NCBI GenBank assembly: GCA_038380435.1
Contig: JAWZYU010000034.1
Span: 25,213,404 to 25,277,403 of the forward strand
Reading direction: 5' to 3'
Source of the DNA: Ryuthela nishihirai
Taxonomy: Eukaryota > Arthropoda > Arachnida > Araneae > Heptathelidae
Length of the DNA: 64,000 nt
The position numbers were made by a program, and so were the translations under genes. Numbering within the stretch: position 1 is the stretch's first letter; the number at the start of each line of letters is the position of its first letter. Below, piece after piece: positions 46,081 through 57,085 of the stretch. The notes beneath the pieces were generated by a model. It saw nothing but the letters and a program-made list of their open reading frames with translations. It had not been told where the DNA came from and did not search any database.

Positions 46081-46952
46081 TCACTTTTCTGAGAGAGGTG
46101 TGGGAAAAGCAAGTTTTTAGATTTAAGAATTAAAAGACGAATACTTTTATGTCGTATAATTACTAATGAAGTACTATTTGCATATCCCCCATTATCTGCT
46201 AGCTCAAATTAAAACTTTTAAGGAATGAAACAGTAAGTAAAGGAAAAACTTCTTTCACTTTGAAAACTAGATTCTCATATGCGCCAGTGGCGATATGCGT
46301 CCTTTTAGTTAAAATATTCAATTTATTTATTTTATATTTTCATTAGGAGCCTTAGGTCACCTCAAATCACACTCCCTTTTCTCTTTTCTCCAAAAATTGG
46401 GATCGATCTTTATGAGTCGAGTTGTATGTCAAATGAAAGTTTCCGAAGACAGGTATTTTTTTACTTTATAGAACAATGTGAAAAATTGCCACCCTACCTT
46501 ATTTTTAATTAACTACAAAATCAGTGACTGAATGAGCCATCGGTATGCTTCAGTTTTATTTTCCACTCTTTAGGGTGCAATAGGAAGACGCAAATAAAAT
46601 TGTATTTAAAATATTCTTTTTTTTATGTACTATCCGATTGAAATCAAGCATTCAGCAGGTGTGTTGTTTTTATCTTTTGCGTTTACAGATTTTTATTCGT
46701 AGTACTTCATCGATTCAGTTGGAACAAATATAGCTCGTGATTTAATTGCGAAGCAAAGAAGTAAAGTTTATAAATTATATTACTTTTTCATATAAATCTG
46801 TTGAACGCTGTTGTTTGTTTTGATTCAACCTAGGTTCCACCATGCTGCACCCCGAAAATTACATGCAATTTTTCTTTAAGTTTTTTTGCTATGCAATGTT
46901 ATTTAGGTTTTTTTAGATATGCAACTGTACATGTAAATATTAATTATATTGG
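46081..46952. other. AT-rich interval
   Basis: Only a diverged satellite-like unit near 46,330-46,450 (GTCAAATGAAAGTTT) is recognisable. Confidence 0.5.
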
Positions 46953-47333
46953 TGCCTCAGTCGGTAGCACGCCAGGCTCGTAATCTGCAGTTCCCAAGTT
47001 CCAGGCCCTGTAGGGTCAGCGCTGAGGTTTATCTTCGCAAAACTCCCCGCCGTGCCCACGGTCAGTTGGGGACACCTATGGTTTTGGAAAGACCGCCGTC
47101 CGTCGGATGGGACGTTAAGCCGTGGCCCCGTGTGTGAGAGAGCCATACTCTGTGCACTTTAAGGGACACATTGGATGACCTTAACGGGAGGGTACCATCT
47201 GTCTCCCAACAGCTCCAGTGAGTAACCTTCCCCAAACCTTCTTTGAGCCTTCGGGATCCTTGTAACCTGTCCATGGTGTGCCCTAGCCCATGTTGTGCAA
47301 AAAAAAGTGCCGCTCAGAGGTAAAACAACCTTA
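46953..47333 (+). mobile_element. SINE-A, decayed B box
   Basis: The head CCTCAGTCGGTAGCACGCCA and full body are present. The B box reads AAGTTCCAGGCC, so pol III recognition is probably lost. The tail ends TAAAACAACC. Confidence 0.85.
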
Positions 47334-47455
47334 TATATGCATTCAAAGAAAATCAATATTTAATTGTAGAGTTTTAACAATTTTGTTTACAGGTTATTTC
47401 TTCATAGCCTATTAAAAAACCTTATAAAATTTTAACCATAAAAATATCTATTAGA

Positions 47456-48230
47456 AGAGATTCTTTTAACACTGAAGCTCTGAAAGACCCAGTTATAGTT
47501 AAAGCTTGTCATGATAGATTAATTAGTCATTATGACATTCGTGGTTTGCTTACTACTGAAGTGGAGGAAGAATGGGACCGTTTCAAACAAGCTTTTAGGA
47601 AAAATGGAGCAGAGCAGACAGAATTATCTGAGTGATAAGGCACTTTTGCTTATTTCAGAAAGAACTAGAGGAATTTAATCAATCCCCTACAAGTCCTAAT
47701 ACAAAGCATTACAAAGAGCTTAATAAACGTGTTAAGTATCAGTTAGCTGCTGATAAGAATCTTTGGCGTGATCTTTTTTTTGAATCTTGGCTGTCAAATC
47801 CGAGGAAGCAGTTAGATAGCACAACAGCAGATAGCTGTACCAGATAGTTAATATTTTATGTGGAAGAAAACGGACAGGTATACAGGGATTGAAGGATAAA
47901 TAAGGTGAGGTTATAGAAGGTGAGGATTCTCTCATGGCTAGGTGGACTGAGCATTTCAGTGATGTTCTAAACAATGTGATTAGTTCTACTCCCATTGCTT
48001 GCAATGATAACAGATGCATTGCCGGATTTAATGTTGGTCCTATAAACAGTCTGAAAATATTTTGGCTATTTCTAAACTTTGCATAAATCCCCAAGAGGTA
48101 GATTACTGCTGAAATGCTTAGACCTAAAACTGAAATGCTTAGACCTAAAACTGAAATGCTTAGACCTAAAACTGAAATGCTTAGAGCTAAATTGAACGGT
48201 CTGATTCAACCTCCGCTTAGGATTCTTGAG
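47456..48230 (+). pseudogene. RTE-type LINE, internally deleted copy E
   Basis: It matches the region between endonuclease and RT of the full RTE (from about 53,785), with many stops and frameshifts. At about 48,110-48,190 a 21-bp unit (CTGAAATGCTTAGACCTAAA plus A) repeats about 3.5 times. The sequence then jumps to the element's extreme 3' end (AATTGAACGGTCTGATTCAA) and a degraded tail. The RT core is missing. Confidence 0.85.
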
Positions 48231-48403
48231 GAGAAGGATGGGGATGGGCTACTATGCTACTATAGCAAATATGCTTCATAATCTACGGGGGCTGGATGTC
48301 ACAAACCACCCTACAAGGCTTATTCACTCTAACATGGCGGAAATTACTTTAAGTTAGCAATTATTCTTGTAGCATTTCTTATTTATTTTTTTTTTCAGGG
48401 AAG

Positions 48404-48438
48404 GAGGTGTGATCGTGAATCATTCAAGATCACACCTC
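48404..48438. repeat. 35-bp near-perfect palindrome
   Basis: GAGGTGTGATCGTGAAT faces ATTCAAGATCACACCTC with a single mismatch and a one-base centre. It is preceded by a T-rich run ending CAG. It could fold as a hairpin, but I see no gene attached. Confidence 0.75.
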
Positions 48439-48584
48439 ATTCATTTGCAGTAAACTGTAAATAAATAAAACTTTTCAGTCTTATTGATTTTAATTTCAAT
48501 TTATAATAAAAAAATAAATGCTAATGCAGATTTTTTTAAATAATTCTTTTAAATTCGTTTAAGAGACCAAATTCCATTCTTGTA

Positions 48585-48797
48585 CAATCGCTCAAAAAAA
48601 GTATCCGAACACTATGTTGATTACAGAATTCAGAAAAAAGTATCTGGCAACGATTTTTCTAGAAATTAGTAATCTGGCAACCTCCGTGTCACACGAAGAT
48701 TGCCAGATCACTAATTTCTAAAAAAATCGTTGCAGATATTTTTTCTGAATTCTGTAATCAACCATAGTGTTCGGATATTTTTTGAGAGATTGTGTCA
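48585..48797. mobile_element. Foldback MITE
   Basis: Arms of about 100 bp are reverse complements with few mismatches around a loop of about 9 bases (GTGTCACAC). The termini read ACAATCGCTCAAAAAAAGTA. It has no coding capacity. The ends resemble Tc1/mariner-derived MITEs, but a clear TA duplication is not visible on both sides. Confidence 0.8.
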
Positions 48798-49039
48798 GAT
48801 CAATTATGGCAAATTTTTATTCTTGTTCATATCGAAAACCGAAAAGTAGCCTTATGGCTCTGATTCTTTTCTGTTTACACCTCTTTAAAGTTTAAAATCA
48901 ATGCCACAGGCACACTTCGGATGGAGGAGATAAGGACTTAAAAAAAAGCGCGGTACTGAATTTCGCCCATTTATGATCTCTGATTTCTCAGAGCATGTTT
49001 CAGAAACTGTCTCCTCCATTCGAAAATGTGTGTGGGGGG

Positions 49040-49375
49040 GGGGGGGGAGAAGGAGCTCAGTTGTTAGCGCACTAGACGCGTATTTCTGCAATTCCCAGGG
49101 TCGAGTCCCAAGATGGGACAGCGTTGAGGTTTATTTCTGCTAATCAGTGCCATGGATGAGAAAGGAAATACTGAAGGATTTAGAACATCTGTCGTCCGTC
49201 AGATGGAACGTTAAAGAACACTGTAAGAACACGCCGGATGTCCTTGACAGGAGATTTCCATCTGTTTCTTAACAGCTGTTAGCGGATCCCCTTCTCTGAG
49301 CCTTGTGATCTTTGTGACCTGGTCATTAAGTACGTTGTGTCTGAAAAAGTGCTGCTCAGAGATAAACAATCCAAT
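49040..49375 (+). mobile_element. SINE-A, strongly diverged
   Basis: The head (GAGCTCAGTTGTTAGCGCAC), B box (GGTCGAGTCCC), body pieces and tail (GCTCAGAGATAAACAATCC) are recognisable, with internal deletions. A G run of about 15 precedes the head. Confidence 0.75.
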
Positions 49376-49469
49376 CTACGTTCAAAATATGAAGCTTCTC
49401 TACTGTTTTTGACCAGTCGTTTTGAGGATTATTTATTATACTACAATAGGAAAACGACAGAATGAAAAA

Positions 49470-49640
49470 CGTTACCTGTTTGTAGTGGATTCTTCAGTTA
49501 ACAAAATTCTAACACAATTCAGATCAAGTTTGAAATTTAATAATGCACGTGATGAATTTAACAAACGTCGATAATCATATTTATACGGAGATCCAACTTT
49601 TAATTTCCTATAAGAGTCTAAAACGGATATTTTTTTATCA
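49470..49640 (-). pseudogene. Possible LINE pre-RT fragment
   Basis: The minus-strand frame reads YRKLKVGSPYKYDYRRLLNS followed by ALLNFKLDLNC. It loosely resembles the conserved stretch ahead of RT in several LINEs. It lies downstream of the fucosyltransferase stop and poly(A) signal. The match is weak. Confidence 0.3.
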
Positions 49641-49660
49641 CAGTAAGAAGCGTAGAAACT

Positions 49661-49666
49661 TTTATT
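49661..49666 (-). terminator. Poly(A) signal of the FUT8-like gene
   Basis: AATAAA on the minus strand lies about 55 bases beyond the stop codon of the last exon, a normal position for a short 3'UTR. Confidence 0.55.
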
Positions 49667-49721
49667 CTTTGTCATCAAAAATCTACGAAAAATTGAGAGT
49701 AACACTTGGTCTTTTTGAGCT

Positions 49722-50051
49722 TTAAAATGAAGGAAAGTCTTCAAGTTCGTATATTGGTTCAGTCTTGTAAGCAGGGATTTGCCCTCCCTTATTTGTCCTT
49801 TTGTTGGTTCTTATCAGAAATCCGTTGTTTGTCTTGCCATGGACAGCATCGGAAAGTCCCAATCTATGGTCAGGAACCAAGATGTCACCTTTCTTGAAAG
49901 AGGTTTCTTTCTCAGACAACTGATTATGGTCGTAGACGGCTCTGCGCAAAGGAGGACGCACATATGCATAGTGATATTCAACATCCAATGAATGTACTCG
50001 AGGTAGATCATCACGTAGAACTTGCATCAATTCGTAGGCCACTCGACAGAG
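49722..50051 (-). CDS. FUT8: FUT8-like alpha-1,6-fucosyltransferase, terminal coding exon
   Basis: This exon encodes 109 residues and ends with TAA at 49,724-49,722. It begins LCRVAYELMQVLRDDLP and continues HSLDVEYHYAY, RRAVYDHNQLSEKETSFKKG and GFLIRTNKRTNKGGQIPAYK. This matches the order of conserved blocks at the end of FUT8: the VCR-AYE-MQ block after the catalytic core, then the C-terminal SH3 domain with its G-x-N-R-T-G-x-PAYK segment. FUT8 (GT23 family) is a Golgi type II membrane enzyme that adds core fucose from GDP-fucose to the innermost GlcNAc of N-glycans. The acceptor TTCTCTATTCCTCAG directly precedes the exon, with a branch-like CTAAATTAC upstream. It starts in phase 0 and joins the exon at 62,949-63,102. 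The frame is intact. Confidence 0.88.
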   Translation of the reverse strand, partial: LCRVAYELMQVLRDDLPRVHSLDVEYHYAYVRPPLRRAVYDHNQLSEKETSFKKGDILVPDHRLGLSDAVHGKTNNGFLIRTNKRTNKGGQIPAYKTEPIYELEDFPSF

Positions 50052-50379
50052 CTGAGGAATAGAGAAGTAGTAATTTAGAAAAATACGAAACTTCTTTTCT
50101 TCAAAAAATATCATCATCTAATATATATAGTAATCAGGCCCGGACTGGGGGGAAAGGTGCCATGTCCCCCTTTGATAATTCTAGTAAGAATAATGCAGAT
50201 AAAAGATATTAAATTTGTGAATATTCTATGCAAGGACGTAGCGAAGGGATGATGACTCGGAATTCAAATTTTCCCAACTGAGATATTAAATAATTTCAAT
50301 TATGTGTCTGTCCGGGACCTTCGCAGAATTTCGTTCCGTGTGTGCATGGGGTGGGGTGGGGGAGCAGCTTTCAAAATTT

Positions 50380-51395
50380 TGCCTCGATTTTGTAACCTCG
50401 CCATGATTTTACAAAGAAAAAACTACTTTTTTACATCTCACCTGAATTTTAGTTATTTCGAATTTTGCCAACTACCCAAGATCTTATGAATTTGTATCGA
50501 TTTTGCCAACTCACCATAATTTTGGAGAAAAAATCCAAATTTTTACATCTGCACCGAATTTGCCAAGTCACTTCGAATTTTGCCAACTCACCAAAAGTTT
50601 TCCAAGTTGTCCCGATTTTGCCAACTCGCCATAATTTTACAGAAAAAATCCCAATTTTTATATCTCCCCCGAATTTGACAAGTCACTTCGATTTTGCAAA
50701 CTCTCCAAAATGTTCCTAAGTTGTCCCTATTTTCCCAACTCCCCAAGATTTTGCCAATTTGTCTCAATTATGCTAACTCGTCACAATTTTACAGAAAGCA
50801 TCCCAATTTTTACATCTCCCCTGAATTTCCCATGTCACTGCGAATTTTGCCTACTCCTCTCCTTAATTGTAAAAAACAATCCTAATTTTCACAACTTTCC
50901 TCTATTTACCAATTCATTTCGAAGTTCCCCAACTTCTCCGGATTTTGCCTAGTTGACTTGATTTTGCCAACTATCCTTATTTTCAGAATTAGCCTCTATT
51001 TTACCAAGTGGCTTTGAATTTTGACAAATTGCCCTAATTTCTGACAAGTTGCCTCGATTTTCCGAATTCACTATAATTTTACAGATAAAAATCCCAATTT
51101 TTACATCTCCCCTGAATTTTGCCAACTTTTTAAGATTTTTCCAATGATTCTTAATTTCACAAAACCAATCCCAATTTTCACAACTCACCTGTATTTCACT
51201 AAATATCTTCGAATTTTGCCAACTGCCTTAGATTTTGTCAAGTTGCCTCGCTTTCGATAACTCTCTTAGTTTTTGCCAAATCGTTTAGAATTTTCTAACT
51301 CCTCTTAATTTTACAAAAAAATTCCCAATTTTCAAAATTCACTTCGATTTTACAAAGTCACTTCGATTTTTGCCAACTCCGATCAATTTTGGGGG
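50380..51395 (+). repeat. Degenerate minisatellite based on TTTTGCCAACT
   Basis: Short units such as CGAATTTTGCCAACTC repeat about every 27-30 bases. Larger blocks also recur, for example AATTTTACAGAAAAAATCCC with TTTTTACATCTCCCC near 50,635, 50,790 and 51,075. The pattern is diverged and likely old. Short open frames across it are products of the repeat. Confidence 0.85.
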
Positions 51396-52321
51396 GCAGC
51401 CTCCCCTCATCCCCCCATAGCTACGACTCTGCCTCCTGTAACGGAAGGAAAATGAACCAAACACCGGAAGTGATGTCACGTTGACCTTGTAGTCAGTCTA
51501 GCACTGTGCTAGAACTACAGTATCAAAGCAGGTGCAGTAGTTTGGTGGTTTATTTCAGTGTTGTGAAACGTCTACCAAATCTTTTTATGCTTTAATCGTA
51601 GTAAAGGTATATGAAACACTAAAATGAGTTAAAGTGGTGTACATCTTCAATATTCCCTGGATGTAATGGAAATTATTCAACATGGTCAAATAATTGTTCC
51701 CAAAATAATTTGGAATAATATGGAGCTGCGCAGATAGTGTTAGGAATGAAATGTATAGTATATTTCATTCCAAACAGTATGAGATTAATTTATTTTAGTT
51801 ATTTTGAGTGTTTATTTTCTTTTAATGATTGATTATCATAAGACTTTATAAAAAATTACGTATTAAGTTTTATACTGAAATCATAATCTATACTAGTTTA
51901 GGAGTAAACCTTAGTGTGATATCAGCGTAAACCTTTTTTAGGATTCTTGCAAATTAAAACAAATTTTCTGTATCATAAAATTATCTGGTTCTTACTTTAA
52001 CAATAACAATCCTCATTTCTTACTGTCAAAAGGACGTTGTTTAATAACTCTAAAGTTTTTAGTCTATCGTTCCCAATTGCTATAATAGAAATAAGAAATG
52101 TACAGTATTGTAGCTACCTTTATTCTACAAGTTATATTTAAACGATATATTATTGCGAAAATGCTTAATGTATTGTGATTACATTTAAAGAATATATAAA
52201 TTGAAATCCTTTAGTTTCAGTTTGCAAACCAAGGAGCAGATTGCCTCATATTTTGTTATAATTTAAAGATAAATATAAGAAAATATATTAACGCAACTCC
52301 AAAAAGAATTATTATGAAGTT
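51396..52321. other. AT-rich intron interval
   Basis: No family is recognised. The phrase ACCGGAAGTGATGTCACG at 51,463-51,480 looks like adjoining ETS and CRE-like sites, but nothing downstream supports a transcription start. Confidence 0.4.
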
Positions 52322-52331
52322 AGTTTTTCTT

Positions 52332-55300
52332 GGGTCTGTAAATGGTAGCTAGGTAGTCACTGGAAGGAGAGCTATGCACCAATCCCCTGTGATGATGCAC
52401 AGAACCGGCCAGGCCTAGCACCTAATGTCCAACCCCGCCTTCTCGTGGTGCGGACCGTTAGTAACTTTCAAAAGAGATACTCTCTTGTGGAAGTGAACGG
52501 AAGGGGAGGGCTGCCAGATTAGTGTGGCCTACTGATCTGGACAACTATGGCTACTTTTCATTTTTTCTACCCTGCTGAGGAGTGGTCAACCACACAGGGT
52601 CCTGGTGCTGACCATATAAACCTACTGGACTGGACAGATATATGGCTCTGAGCTTGATTATGGATCCTGATTTTGCTGCACTGGTGGGCTTCTGTGGAGG
52701 GAAAATCTTCCGCTGTGTTTTCTTTTTGTTTGTGGGTTGACAGCCCCAAGTGAATAGATCCACAGGATATGTTTATCAGCTGGTGGATAATCCTGAGCAG
52801 AAGTCATCGCAGGCACCTGAACTCTTTGCTTCTATTGGCATCGTCAAATTCTACATTGGAGGAAGTCTTCCAGTGTAGATGGCTTCAGCCTTTAGTAGTG
52901 GGGGAACGGGTCTTTGCCCCATGTCTGCGATTAGGGGGCTGTTTGATATTGTCGGCATTCCCTCTCTCAATAAACATAGTTTCTTTAAACATCCCACTAA
53001 CCATTTTCTCTCCATAGGTAGTTGGAATGTGAGGACTCTGCACAGAGCTTTTTCTCTTGATGTCCTCACACAAGAATTCCACCGTTATAATTTAGATATT
53101 CTCGGCTTGCAAGAGACCAGATGGACAGATAAAGGTCAGATTCTTAAAAATAATCTTAAATTTCTCTTTTCAGGGAGGGACGACAAAAAGCATCACCAAG
53201 GCGTGGGTCTGCTTCTCAGCAGACACGCTAGTGATGCTCTTCTAGGATATGAGTGCATTAATGAAAGGTTTCTTACAGCAAAATTTCAGACAAGCGTTAA
53301 AGACTTGAATGTTATCTGCTGTTATGCCCCCACTGAGGATGCCGATGAGGATGAGAAGGATAGGTTTTATGAACAACTTCAGGATATTTTGAATTCTGTC
53401 AAGAAAGGAGATATTACCCTTGTTCTTGGTGACTTCAATGCCAAAGTTGGTACTGACTCTGACCTTTGGGGAGGAGTAATAGGCCCTTTTGGTATTGGTA
53501 GCTGCAATAGCAATGGGCAACGTCTCCTACAGGTAAGTAAACTCAATGGATTCAGAATAACTAACACTTATTACAAACACCGCGACATACATAAGTACAC
53601 ATGGGTTTCACCTGATGGGCTGCATAAGAATATGATTGATTACATATTAATTAACAGCAAATGGACTAGTTCTGTTAGGAATACCAGGGCATATAGGGGA
53701 GCTGAAATTGGATCTGACCATTACCTTGTTAAAAGTGTGTTGCAACTTAAACTTAAAAAGTGTTGTACTAGGGTTAAAAAATTTACTTTTAATACTGAAG
53801 CTCTGAAAGATCCAGTTATAGCCAAAGCTTACCATGATAGGTTACTTAGTCATTATGACAGTCATGGTTTGCTTACTACTGAAGTTGAGGAAGAATGGGA
53901 TCATTTTAAACAGGCTTTTTTGGACACTAACAGTACTTTTTTAGGAAAAAAGGAGCAGAAGAGGCAAAATTATCTGAGTGATAAGGCACTTGAGCTTATT
54001 TCGGAAAGAAAGAACTGCAGGAATGCCCTTAATCAATACCCTACTAGTCCTAATAGAAAGCATTACAGAGACCTTAATAAACTTGTAAAGGATCAGTTAG
54101 CTGCTGATAAGAATCTTTGGCTTGATGGTTTGGCTGACAAAGCCGAGGAAGCGGTTAGACAGCACAACAGCAGAGAGCTGTACCAGATAGTTAAAATTTT
54201 GTGTGGTAGAAAACAGACAGGCATACAAGGATTGAAGGATAAACAAGGTAAGGTTATAGAAGGGGAGGATTCTGTCATGGCTAGGTGGGCTGAGCATTTC
54301 AGTGATGTTCTAAACAATGTAGTTAGTTCTACTCCCATTGTTTGCAATGATGATAGATGCATTGGTGGCTTTAATGTTGGCCCTATAACACAATCTGAAG
54401 TTAGTTTGGCTGTTTCTAAACTTAAACTTCATAAATCCCCAGGGGTAGATGAAATTACTACGGAAATGCTTAGAGCTGGGAATGTTTCGGTTACCACTTG
54501 GATGACTGAAATTCTGAATCTCTTTTATGATAAAGGCATGGTTCCTAAGGATTTTACCAGAGCTATTGTTATCCCTATTTTCAAAAAAGGTGATCGCAGT
54601 TCTTGTGATAACTATAGGGGTATCAGCCTACTCTCTGTTCCAGGTAAAGTTCTTTCCATGATTGTGCTTAATAGAATTAAGAATCTGGTTGACAGGCAAT
54701 TGCGTGATGAGCAATGTGGATTCAGAAGTGGTAGGGGATGTGTAGATCAGATATTTTCACTTAGGCAGATTCTTGAGAAATGTTTAGAGTTTCAGAAACC
54801 TTTGGTTGCTAGCTTTGTTGATTTCAAAAAGGCTTTCGACTCTGTTGATCGTCATAATTTGTGGTTGATTGTGAGATCATATGGTATACCAGACAAGTTA
54901 GTTAACATTATGAAAGCTCTCTATAATAACACTGAGTCGCGTGTGAGAGTTGGTAAGGCTTGTAGCAATTGGTTTAGCATTACTTCTGGTGTTCGACAAG
55001 GGTGCATTTTGTCTCCTTTTCTCTTTAGCTTGGTTATTGATTATGTTATGCGAAATTCACTTCAAGGGAAAGATTTTGGCCTTAAATGGGCTGGAGATAG
55101 GAAAATTTCTGATTTAGATTATGCTGATGATTTAGCCCTTCTGGCAAATGATGTTGATGAGATGAACTCTTTCATTCGAGCCGTTGATGAGACTGGTAGT
55201 AGAGTAGGTTTGGTTATAAACAGAGAGAAAACTAAAGTGATGAAAATTGGTCAGGCAGGCTGTGATTCAGTTAATCTGAATGGTTGCAGTCTTGAGCAGG

Positions 55301-55927
55301 TGTCACAGTTTAATTATCTTGGGAGCTATGTAACAGATAATGGTGATGTGCGGCATGAGATTAACAGACGAATAGGGATTGCTGCTGGGACTTTTAAGAA
55401 TCTATGGAGAGTGTGGAGAAATAGGCGTATACACCTAAAGACTAAAATTAGACTGTATAATAGTTTGGTTCTTTCTAGGGTTAGTTATGGTAGTGAAACT
55501 TGGACACTTTGTAAACAAGATAACAGGAAACTAGATGCTTTTGATTCCAGATGCTTACGCAGTATCTTGGGCATTAGGTGGTTCAACTTTGTAACTAATG
55601 ATGAGATTAGGAAAAGGAGTTTGCAACCTCCTTTAAGCAGCATATTGTGCAGAGAGAGACTCCGTTGGTTTGGCCATGTTGCCCGTATGAATAATTATAG
55701 ATTGGCGAATAGGGTATGAACAGTGTGCCTAAAGGCCTCAGAAAGAAGGGGAGACCTAGGATGCGGTGGGCAGACAATGTCAAACAGGACCTTGTTAGAA
55801 TTGGTGTGCAGTGGCCAGATGCAGTAGATGTAGCTCAGGATAGACTTGCTTGGAGAACTAAATTGCACGGTCTGGTTGGACCTCCGTAGCCCATGGCTGC
55901 TTGAGAATGATGATGATGATGATGATG
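52332..55927 (+). mobile_element. Full-length RTE-type LINE (copy B) with target-site duplication
   Basis: The 5' end (GGGTCTGTAAATGGTAG) coincides with the end of an independent leader copy at 58,450. The 3' end is an (ATG)n microsatellite, typical of RTE. It is bordered by AGTTTTTCTT on both sides (52,322-52,331 and 55,928-55,937). The leader of about 550 bp precedes one large frame. It lies in the intron of the FUT8-like gene in antisense orientation. Confidence 0.93.
52879..55719 (+). CDS. RTE endonuclease-reverse transcriptase (single frameshift near the end)
   Basis: The 946-residue frame has an APE-type endonuclease at about residues 44-285 (SWNVRTLHR, LGLQETRW with the catalytic Glu at 79, LGDFNAKVG, IDYILINS, GSDHYLV with Asp280 and His281). 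The RT covers about residues 480-760: IVIPIFKKGDR, NYRGISLL, FVDFKKAFDS with Asp648, GVRQGCILSP, and YADD at 748-751. A C-terminal block follows (LRWFGHVARM). This enzyme nicks target DNA and copies its own RNA by target-primed reverse transcription. Compared with copies A and D, one T is missing at about 55,714 (GGGTATG versus GGGTTATG). This shifts the frame and removes roughly the last 66 codons. All visible catalytic residues are intact. The start is the first Met ahead of the endonuclease. Confidence 0.92.
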   Translation: MASAFSSGGTGLCPMSAIRGLFDIVGIPSLNKHSFFKHPTNHFLSIGSWNVRTLHRAFSLDVLTQEFHRYNLDILGLQETRWTDKGQILKNNLKFLFSGRDDKKHHQGVGLLLSRHASDALLGYECINERFLTAKFQTSVKDLNVICCYAPTEDADEDEKDRFYEQLQDILNSVKKGDITLVLGDFNAKVGTDSDLWGGVIGPFGIGSCNSNGQRLLQVSKLNGFRITNTYYKHRDIHKYTWVSPDGLHKNMIDYILINSKWTSSVRNTRAYRGAEIGSDHYLVKSVLQLKLKKCCTRVKKFTFNTEALKDPVIAKAYHDRLLSHYDSHGLLTTEVEEEWDHFKQAFLDTNSTFLGKKEQKRQNYLSDKALELISERKNCRNALNQYPTSPNRKHYRDLNKLVKDQLAADKNLWLDGLADKAEEAVRQHNSRELYQIVKILCGRKQTGIQGLKDKQGKVIEGEDSVMARWAEHFSDVLNNVVSSTPIVCNDDRCIGGFNVGPITQSEVSLAVSKLKLHKSPGVDEITTEMLRAGNVSVTTWMTEILNLFYDKGMVPKDFTRAIVIPIFKKGDRSSCDNYRGISLLSVPGKVLSMIVLNRIKNLVDRQLRDEQCGFRSGRGCVDQIFSLRQILEKCLEFQKPLVASFVDFKKAFDSVDRHNLWLIVRSYGIPDKLVNIMKALYNNTESRVRVGKACSNWFSITSGVRQGCILSPFLFSLVIDYVMRNSLQGKDFGLKWAGDRKISDLDYADDLALLANDVDEMNSFIRAVDETGSRVGLVINREKTKVMKIGQAGCDSVNLNGCSLEQVSQFNYLGSYVTDNGDVRHEINRRIGIAAGTFKNLWRVWRNRRIHLKTKIRLYNSLVLSRVSYGSETWTLCKQDNRKLDAFDSRCLRSILGIRWFNFVTNDEIRKRSLQPPLSSILCRERLRWFGHVARMNNYRLANRV

Positions 55928-55937
55928 AGTTTTTCTT

Positions 55938-56384
55938 GAATATTTTATACTGATCCTCTAAGAATTTTTCTTTCATTACAGAATACCTGAGTCTGATTAA
56001 AAAAAAGTGTATGATCCATAAGACAAATCTATCGTAGGAACAGAAAATATTATAAAGAATTTTGATATCTCATGTTAAAAGTATTTTTTCTAAATTAAGA
56101 AGCGTTTGTAGGTATTATTACAGCCTTTGAAAATTAACGATATTTTTAATAATTTGTTTCGATATAAAGATTTCTTCTCGTGTTTAACAGAGTTGAAGAT
56201 TAATAAACCGAGAATGTTTGGGTTTTGCAAGAGGAGCGATTTCTGCTTTCCATACAAAAGGCCAGTTTTCTTGAAACAGATGTGAAATATTCCAAAAATA
56301 TATCATTTGAGTCCCTGAGTATTTCCTATTCTTTTTTCCGTAAATTTTATATTTTTTATTTCGTATGTGATGATTAGCTACTAT
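55938..56384. other. AT-rich intron interval
   Basis: I see nothing recognisable here. Confidence 0.5.
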
Positions 56385-56990
56385 ATGTGAGTCAGTCAGT
56401 CAGTCAGTAAGTAATTCGTATATGATGATTTCGTTTTTGAAGTCAGCAAGTATTTTACTCTGTGAGTGAGTAAATAAGTAAGTATGAAAGTAAGTACGTT
56501 TGTGAGTAAGTAATTCAGTGTATAAGTCAGTAAATGTGTAAGAAAGTGTGTAAGTAAGTCAGTAAATGTGTAAGTAAGTGCATAAGTAATTCAGCAAATG
56601 TGTAAGTTCATAAATGTGTAAGTCAGTCACTAAGTGATTTAGTGAATTAGTAAGTAAGAATGTGAGTCAGTACGTGTGTGGGTAAGTAAATAAGAACGTG
56701 AGTAAATAATTCAATACGCATGTGAGTAAGTAATTTAGTAAGTGTCAGAGTAAATAATATAGTAAGTGTGTAAGCAAATGAGTAAAACTGTAAGAAAATA
56801 AGTGTGAAAGTCAGTCACTAAGTGGATGAGTTAGTAAGTAATTTTGAGAGTTAGTCGGTAAGAAAGCTAGTAAGCAAATATATAAATAAATAAGTAACTT
56901 AGTACGCCAGACAGTACGTGATTTACAGAATAAGTAAGTAAGTGAATGAGAGGTCTGTCAATAAGTGAGTGAGTAAGTGAGTAAGTTAAG
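56385..56990 (+). repeat. Degenerate GTAA/GTCA tetranucleotide array
   Basis: The stretch starts with a GTCA run, continues as interleaved AGTAAGTAAGT and GTGAGTGAGTAA blocks, and includes larger units such as TCAGTAAATGTGTAAG. On the plus strand it is full of GTAAGT, but the host gene is on the other strand. Confidence 0.85.
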
Positions 56991-57019
56991 ACGTATCCTG
57001 CTTCAGAGTGTGCATGACA

Positions 57020-57085
57020 TCATTCTGTAAATGTTCGATGACATCAAATGTAAATGTTCGATGACATCAAATGTAAATGTTCGTT
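57020..57085 (+). repeat. ~25-bp tandem repeat
   Basis: TGTAAATGTTCGATGACATC repeats twice and a third unit is partial. Confidence 0.8.

Noticed and set aside
51463..51480. ETS plus CRE-like promoter
   Set aside because: A single motif inside an intron with no transcript or exon evidence.
51620..51730. THAP-zinc-finger-like start (WCTSSIFPGCNGNYSTW)
   Set aside because: Only a short loosely similar stretch, an in-frame stop follows, and there is no supporting exon.
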